A stretch of 64,000 nt of DNA, from contig JASAND010024079.1 in assembly GCA_030248195.1 (NCBI GenBank), forward strand, positions 19,183 through 83,182, read 5' to 3'. Both the position numbers and the translations under genes were made by a program. Under the pieces are notes generated by a model, which was given only the letters and a program-made list of their open reading frames with translations, did no database searches and was not told the origin of the DNA. Positions 55,615 through 64,000 of the stretch are shown piece after piece (within the stretch, counting starts at the first letter, position 1; each line of letters begins with the position of its first letter). This DNA comes from Trissonchulus latispiculum (taxonomy: Eukaryota > Nematoda > Enoplea > Enoplida > Ironidae).

Positions 55615-58600
55615 CTGCAAGTGAGACCATCCATCGAACAAATTTCTTGAGGCGTGGTGGTTGCCTGTAATCTCCAGCTGCTTCATGGGAAGAGCAGCAA
55701 CGAAAAGCCACAGAAGTAAGTATTTTTTTGGGTTGGTTTTTCGAACAATTGGTGAGGAACATAAACCATTTTTTTTTGAGCTCAAATACTGTAGTGAAAA
55801 ATTAGAATAAATAGGGGTTTGCTTCCGAGAGGAAAAAAACGTTGTTCGCCATAGAAGAATGAGACAACTATAGCCGCAATTATAACAAACATTCTTTATT
55901 TTCTATTCTTAACCGTTATCATTTTCTCAGTTAGTTAAGCTTGTGCGGTGCCAATAATCAACTAACATCCGACAATTGATCTTTTTTTGCTTCAAATGGA
56001 AGAGCGTTCACGTACATAGACTTGTAAAGTTTTCTACTTATACTACGTAACTGTTGGCGAAAAATAATTCTCCGTGAAACACCGACATTAAGATCGAGTC
56101 AAAAGATCGCCTAGCGGCGCACATATCAAGGATAACTAGCTTAGAAAAAATATGTTCAAATGGCTTTTTTTTACAGCTGCCAACAACAGCTACCTCATTT
56201 TCCATACAAAGAACTTGAATTCATATATCTACAGAAATACCAAAGAAACATTCTTGAACTAACGAACACCAACACATTTGTTTCTCACACTTTAGAAGCT
56301 TACGATTGCATACGTAGCACAGAAGAAGATTTAGAACACACACACATGGACTTTCAGGTTCACGTAGCAAGTGTGGAGGAAGGCAAAGATCCCAACACTA
56401 GTGTTTGGGCCAAAACCTGAAAATTATGCCGAGTACACGGAAAAAAGTTGGGCGCTTACTCGCACCGCTCCCCACTTCCGTTTTTTGCTTCAACTACCTG
56501 ACCGACAAATAAAATGTGCTTTGAGAATGAACATAGAAAAGAGGACCATAGAGGATAAACTTTCACCCATGTCTGTGATTGCAGATGAGATGATGTTTAA
56601 GTTTCATTAGATTGAAAATGTACTCAATACAAGATCTGGATAGACATCTTAGCAGATGAAAATGAATCTTCACAACATCGGTTCAGTATGTAGTGAGGTA
56701 CCAGCAGCAACAAAACACGCTACCAAAAAATTTATCATCCCTCTTTGTCTATTTAGAGAACCATCAGTTATCAGTATCATAAACCTTCTGCAAAAGACGG
56801 CGAGCATCGATGCAACATTGCCCAGACACCTTCTTCGTAGAAACACTGAAAATCGATATTATGTCGGATTTGCCGCGATTTTTTGCCCATGTTTATCCTA
56901 ATAGTTCTGTTAACGGCTACTTTTCTCCCTACTAGAGTTGGCCGGCCAAAGCCCTTCAGCAAGCCAAAAATGACGGCAATCCGGCCATTCCCTGAAAAAA
57001 ATACCGGAACGGGTCAGATGCAGCCGGCCGGCCAGCCGGAGCCGGTCTCTTCCAGGAAAAGGGAAATGCCTGATTCTACCAAATACGCTCAACCAGGGAG
57101 TAACTTTTTGTTTCAATTCGTGCTAAACTCTTTTGCAAAAGATACGAAAAACTTTGGGAACGAAACTGGTACCAACCGGCGGGTTACCGACCGTCAGCCG
57201 GCCGGCCGAGTGAAAGATTAGCTTAGCTTTTTTTAGCAGAACACACCATATGGGAAAGAGCATGAGCTTAGAAGCTTGCCGACTCAGGACCACGAATTTG
57301 TCGGATAGCATGAGAAGCGAAAAGGCAGTTCTTCACTAGAACAATAGAGAAAAAGCAGTTGCGAGGCTGCTTCTCTACGTAAGAATGAAAAGGGTTTTCT
57401 CCTTAGAGTCCCTATACCCTTGTCAGGTGTACAACATAGTGCCGGTGCTTTTTTCCGACCATGAGTTGGGAATTGTGCCGAGATCCCACAGATATCGCAT
57501 AGAATGATGACTGCAACCAATGGCTGTAGGTGAGAAAGATTTGGAAAGCGAAATTCCCAGATTTCTTTTGGGGGGGGGGAAAAAGGGGAACGGAGACAAA
57601 CATATAACGGCATACATTTTCGAAATTTTAACTTTTTACTGTCAAATGAAAATTTGAAGAAAAAAGCAAATAAGAAAACAACAAAGTTTGGACCCGTCCT
57701 TGCCTGGAATATTACCTCTGCGCATGTCTAGCGAAAATGCCATCTGACCATAGCAAAGCTAGTTACTGTATATTCGGTTTTTCCATAAAAAAAGCATTTT
57801 ATAGCAGTGTCGGCATGTGAAATTTTTGCATGAGACCAGAAAAATTGGGTCACCCCAGAACATGGAAGACAAGTTTTGGGGTGTTCCCAATCCAGCCTTT
57901 TAGAGCAGGTTTTTTTCACCTCCCCTTCGTCGGTGGGTTAGGCTGGGGAAGGGGGTCCAGCTCCTCGAAGAAGGTGCCGAGCACGGTAAAATGTTACGCT
58001 TCCCACGAAAGTGGATATTTTTCACCGATGCATGTCTAGATAGGACAGCTAGATCCATGTTTTATCGGTCCCCACTCCCATGCTCAGGAGATTTTGTAGA
58101 AGTAACGGTGGCAGCGAGAAAAAAAAATACTTGTCATCGGATTAGAAGCGGATAAAATTGACAGTACTCAAACATGTTTTCTCGCTTATATTGAGGTTCT
58201 ACTGTAATTATAATAGAAATATATTGCCAGTAAATTTTAATTTCAAGATTTGCTTTTCTAAACCGGAGTTTTTTTCCATAAAACTACACATACTTTGTCT
58301 TCATATTAAGCTAGAAGAAAGATTTTTTTTAACTCAGGGAGCTAAACATGGTCAATATTACTTGGCAGTTCTGAAACCAAAATATGTTCCGGATAAAACT
58401 TAAAAGTTATACAAAAAAATGCAAAATGTACAAAAACAGTTTTCCAACTTACAGAAATATGCCAAAATTCAGGACTGAATGTACCGTTGCGACGTCAAAA
58501 AATTGAAACTGTAGCTAGCTTTGTATGTTCAGGTATAAAGAGGAAATTCTGAAGAAATTGAAAAAAATATTAAAACTATAAAAGTAAATATTAAGTACAA

Positions 58601-60798
58601 TAAATAATAAATATAGATAAAATAATAAATAAAAATAACAAAAAGTAAATACATACTCTCGCTAATTTTGAACTTCTTGGCATCCTTAACTTTGGGTGTG
58701 CATGAAACACGGTTTTTTCCCCTCCCCCGGTACACATAAAACACAGCGCTCCTTCAGCCCCGCGGCGGAGGATTGCATAAAACACGGCCCCCGGCCCCAG
58801 CCCCGGCCCCGCATAAAACACGGCCCCATTACGGCCCGTGCAACGCAGAAAACACGGCCCCGTTACGGCCCCATACATAAAACACAGACCCCATCACGCC
58901 TCATCAAAAATTATTGTTTCAGACTGCGGGATATAAATATATATAACCGTTTCAGCATCTCCTAATCTAAAAAGTGAGATTATGTAAATGTTTTAATTTT
59001 AGAGTTTATGAAAAAAATCGAAGTCATAAATGAAAATATTTTATTTGAACCAGCTTTTTAATTTTCCTATGTTAGAAGAGCGTTTAAACCTAATATGTAA
59101 TGACAAACTTTATGGGTGGAACAATTTTTCGGTATTTTGTGTCTAGTATTAAAGACATATATACTGGCTGAAATGTTTGGACTCTAATAAAAGTCACATT
59201 TTGAAAAATTAAATTTGTGGCTCTGAAAATGAAATTTTTTTTTTTACATATTGTGAGCACATATGAGATCTTTTTTTGAACTAAAGCGAAAGCAACATTT
59301 TCATTGAAAGCAATTAAAAAACAACTACAAGTAAATTTCATTTTTAAACTAATACCTTTTTTTAAATTAGTGTCCAAACATTTCAATCGTGAGGGAACAA
59401 AATGAGTGCAAAAGTCGAAAAAATGCGATTCTCCATATAAATTTTTTCATCTTTTTTTTTCCCATTATAGAAAAGCTTCCGAGATTTTTCAAAATTAAAG
59501 CTATTTTCCTCGCCACACAACGTTTTTTCCAGAGCTCTAAATATTTACATTTACATAATTCATTTTTTAGATTAGGAGATGCTGGAGAATCAGAAATGCT
59601 CACCACCGCATTGTCAAAAACATAACTTTTGATAGGGACGAGATGGAGACGTGTTTTCCGAACGAGACCGTAATGGGGCCGTGTTTATTATGCACGAGGA
59701 AACACGGTATGCAGATTTACTGTGGGGCCGGGACCGCAGTAAGATGCACCACAGAGACGGAGACAGGAGACCGCGAGAGAGCACGCGGCTGCCAGGGCCG
59801 GGGACGGGGCAGGAGACGAACGCAAGACATGCACCCTTAACCCTGTGTTGCCCTACTGTATTTATCGTGTGTGTTTTTTATCAATGTATCTCTATCTTCT
59901 TCCAACATGCAACGTTTTTGCCAGGTCCCACGTTACTCTTTGTCCAGATTTCGCGTTTCTTTGGAAGAATTATAGCGAACGAGAATAGCAAAAACGAATA
60001 ACACAGGGGTGCACCAGCACTTGGACACAAGTAGTTAGGCACCAATAAGGACTCTTAATTGAAGCAGAACTGAAGTTTTTTTCGAGTTTTCTTTAGGAGC
60101 TTTGAAATTTTCCAAATTTAATTTTTCCTCCCACATGCCCAGTCATTGTTTTCAAACCTGTCTTCATGTCGAGATTTCCATGCTAAAGCCAACATTCAAA
60201 TGAAAATGAAAGATGCTGATATATACAATGCTCCTACTTGAATTTGATCTTTTCAAGAACGTAAGCAATCATTCCATATTAGGTTTCCTCCCTTTCGCTG
60301 GCAACAAATGAGGATATCCGCATTCTTATATAAAACACAATTGTAATCGATTGCACTGACCCCCCCCTATGCTATAGAATCAAGAAAATGCCGATTTCTG
60401 CGAATTAAACTACGTATGGAGTCTTTACATTTTTAACGATCTCTCTTTATAAAAAAGAACAAAATTAAACGGGTCTCATGCGCAATTCACCCCCAGGCCT
60501 AATTTTTGATTTTTTGACCAATAACTTTTTAAATTTTGTATGGATGCATACTAGAGGCTGATGGAATTCAAAAAATATTCAAATTTAAAAAAAATTTTAA
60601 AAACTCTAAAATTTTGGTTGGTAAAGGAAGACCCAAAGAGAGCCGAAAAATTTTTCAAAAAAATTACTAAAAACGTCACAAACAGAAGTTAGAGACGCCC
60701 AACCACCAATTCAAATACAATTTTTCTTTCCATAAAGCTTTCTGAAAACTCGAGACCGGCAAAAAATCGCCAACTTATTTTAAGCTAACCAAAAACTT

Positions 60799-60800
<2 letters not shown>

Positions 60801-60859
<59 letters not shown>

Positions 60860-60895
60860 TTTTTTTTTTTTGTTTTTATTTTTTTTTTTTTTTTA
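60801..60895 (+). repeat. Poly-T tract replacing about 130 bp of the copied element
   Basis: About 90 T in 95 bases. The left-arm counterpart (46340-46480) is normal complex sequence, so this tract looks like a base-calling or assembly failure. Confidence 0.85.
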
Positions 60896-63456
60896 ACTTG
60901 TAGCAAACTAAAATTAAAATTTTTTGAAAAATATTTTAAAAATTTTGAAACTTTTAATTTTTTGAATTCTTGTAATACTAGTATCCACCTTTTCTAAAAT
61001 TTAAAAGTTATTAATTAAAAAAATCAAAAAGATAAGGTTTTTTTTTTTTTTAGAGACGCCCCATTTAAACTTCCGTATTCAATCAGAGAGCAACTTCTTT
61101 TTTTAGATTTTAAATTGTGATAAAACATGGTATTCAATTTAATGATATACTTTTTATATAAAGATCCAAATTTATAATTCAAAAATCTAATTTTCATGAA
61201 ATCTAATTTTTTTTAGTGACACTGCATTTCGCTGCTTACTATTGGCTTCTTGCACTTTCTGATAAAATGAATTTTTGGTAGGATGTAGCCAAAAATAGAT
61301 GCAAGGGGGTATTTTCACGCCACTTTTGGATTACCGTATATACACTGTAGATTTCGGTAAATAAATCATATCGACTTCCAAGTTTTGCTTTTGCTCAACT
61401 GAAAAAATTGCACAATTCTCCGATTTTGTTGAAAAGTTGTTTTAGAGGAGTTGCTTTGACTTTCTGGTAACATGTGTTGAGTTGGAAGAATATACAAGTA
61501 ACCTAAAAAGCACCAACCAAACATGGAACATATCATGGGGCAGCTCGGAGCTTGTCTCGAGAAGAGAGCCAAAAAACCACGATGCGTGATTTGCAAAATA
61601 CATAATTAGGCGTAACTGGATGGCGTGAAGAATTAGCAAATAATGAATACATTTTTGGAAATTCCCATAGCGAGATATTTTAGAATGATAGAAAACTTGC
61701 CCGAAAAAGATGAACTTTGAAAATTTTCGAACTTTCGAGAGCTACTTTCTAAGTGGTTTTTTTTTTTTTTTGGTGTTTCACTTTGACGCTCGTGGTACTT
61801 CTTCTAGCACACTGATTTTTGACATGCCTTATGATATTGAGCTATACCTATTATTATCTTGACAACGAAACCATGAAGCTGAGCAAAAATTATTGGTTAT
61901 TTTGGCCTAATTCGGCTTCTAGCGATTTCTTTTGTTTGTCAAATTTCAAGATAGCGAACATTCGAGACTTAGAAATTTTCGAGAAAGAAATTTAGAAAAT
62001 TGTCAAAAAGTCGTCTAAAACTCAGCAGATTTTCTACGAAGCGGTCGCGAGCCCGTATAGTAAATCCTGGTCATGATGAGAACTGATGAGCTAGGGACAC
62101 GGATATGACTTTCGCGACACATGGCACCTTTTTTTTTTTTTATTTTTTTTTTTTTTTTTAAAAAATTTGATCAATTTTCCCATTTTCGGCCGAAATGATG
62201 ATATCCAGCTCCTAGTGAATCTGAGTCGCTGAATGCAATGGGACATGTTTCCTTCTCCATGTGAGTACCGCAAGTGTGCTTACTGCGATGCGGCGAGAAG
62301 CCGCAGCGACGCTGCAGGTTGCTGTGCCGTGCGGCACGCTCTGTAACTTGAAATGGATGAGGAGGAACTTGCCTGTACGCTGGTATTCCAATAGTAAATC
62401 GGGAAGTCTGAACACGTATATTGAGTTTGATCGTCGTTGCGCGGAGCTACTGTCGTGCTGCGCTGCTGCGCTGCAGGTGCAACACCATGCAGCACGACCC
62501 GTGAGCGCCCGAAATGGGTAGGAGTGTAACTGCAAGAAAGCTAGCGCAGACATTTTGTAAATCGGGGTCGCTGAACATTTTGAGATAATTTTTTCCACAA
62601 ATTTTTCATTGATGCTTTCGTGCTGCGTTGCGGCGCGCTGCAGCCGCGATCACGCTCTCGCAGCAAAAAATGGGCAAGGTTTTTTTTTCGTGGAAGCATG
62701 CGCTCCTATGGTACGTCAGGGTCGCTGAGCACACGGTGAGAAAAAAGAGTAGCAGAGCTTTGCTGCTATCGTGCTGCGCTGCAGCCGCAGCGCGCTACTG
62801 TAACCCCGAGAATAGACAAATTGGAATTTTTTGAAAACTTGCCCGTATATTATAGTAAATCGAAGGTCGATGGACACGATGAACGCTAGGTTGTCGATGC
62901 CATATCTCATCTGGATTCACTGTTTTTTTGGTGTTAGAGTTCCTGGTTCCAAGTTTTGGGAGAGCAGCATTTAGTTTAACAGTATGCGTTAATGTTATGG
63001 TCAATAAATTTTTTTGACGCATTACGCATTGAGTGACTGAGAAAATGAAATAGGACAAGTAGGAGAAATGCTCCTTGCAGTCGCATGAAAAGTACAATAT
63101 GAGAGCCAGAAGGACAGCATTCAATTCGGGAAAAGACAAGATTTAAAATGTATAATATGAGCCAGCATTTACTTATGTAAAGGACAAGATTTAAAAGTTT
63201 AATATGAGCAGCTCCTTTCTCGGGCTCATATTGACGCCGCACGGACAGCCCGCAGAAGTGGTTTTTCCCTCTATATCTTCGTCATGCTTTGCTCATATGA
63301 TTCTGAATTAGAGCATTCAGTCAGACATATCTTTATTGAATACACCAGATCTGTGACAGAAGCTAATGGTGTGACAGCTAGCTATTGGTATATGCTAGCT
63401 GCAATGACAAAAGGACTTGCTGAAAAGTGCGTTGTGTAAAATACCCCAGATTATGG

Positions 63457-63651
<195 letters not shown>

Positions 63652-64000
63652 ACGTAATTACGTAAATAGTGTGATATTATCAATGATCTAAGTAGCATGT
63701 TAAGTTAGTCTGTGCAGGCTCCTAGAGAGGCGGCTCTGAGCAATGTCTATTTTTTACACTTACTCTAATTTTGTACGTTGGCATCGATTAAGTTGCGTAC
63801 ACAACATCGTTCCCAAGGCGTCAATATGAGCCCGAGAAAGGGAGCTGCTCATATTAAACTTTTAAATCTTGTCTTCCTATTGTAAATGCTGGCTCATATT
63901 ATACATTTTAAATCTTGTCTTTTCCCGAATTGAATGCTGTCCTTCTGGCTCATATTGTATTTTTCATGCGACTGCAAGGAGCATTTTTCCTACTCGTATA

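Overview
This is a eukaryotic (animal) genomic window: AT-rich, intron-rich and packed with mobile DNA. It holds one recognisable host gene and no bacterial-style operons. The host gene is an EBAG9/RCAS1-family gene on the + strand, read as four coding exons at 3094-3258, 16261-16449, 23281-23370 and 25719-25949. All junctions are GT..AG and phase 0, predicting about 224 aa against 213 aa for the human protein. Its introns (about 13.0, 6.8 and 2.3 kb) and its 3' flank are filled with transposons. EBAG9 is a metazoan family; the exact lineage cannot be told, but the repeat content (minisatellite-bearing Helitron-like elements, hAT MITEs, foldback elements) suits an invertebrate.

Layout. 1-2010: foldback element with 51-bp satellite arms. 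2534-2895: hAT-like MITE. 3094-25949: EBAG9, with nested elements in its introns. Intron 1 holds Helitron/HINE-like elements with a 163-bp minisatellite, foldbacks with TTTAAGCC-type arms, a possible TRIM retrotransposon whose LTRs carry a tRNA-like gene, and tRNA-like sequences. Intron 2 holds a 3.1-kb hAT-like element with a nested HINE, and a second HINE-like composite. Intron 3 holds a LINE RNase H fragment and a tRNA-Cys-like sequence. 26383-27469: foldback with 7-bp target duplications, nested in itself, in the likely 3' UTR. 28985-36373: two hAT elements with perfect 8-bp target duplications; the second is interrupted by an RTE-like LINE, which is itself interrupted by a TIR element. 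36392-37531: another hAT with an 8-bp duplication. 37588-41127: GGCCGG-rich element with an internal 1,620-bp tandem duplication and two 42-bp minisatellites. 43435-53055: further HINE-like, hAT and SINE-like elements. 53965-64000: a degraded inverted copy of 43430-53055.

The two strongest leads differ in kind. (1) A family of elements with a terminal GC hairpin, internal minisatellite arrays, a shared ACTTGT end and no target duplication occurs at least five times. It fits non-autonomous Helitron/HINE ('pearl'-type) elements. (2) The right 10 kb is an imperfect reverse complement of the preceding 9.6 kb and carries one-sided poly-T runs. This looks like an unpolished fold-back read or assembly chimera rather than biology, so nothing in 53965-64000 should be counted as independent sequence.

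No gene was recognised between 36 kb and 64 kb. All calls are from reading the sequence; no alignments or database searches were run.
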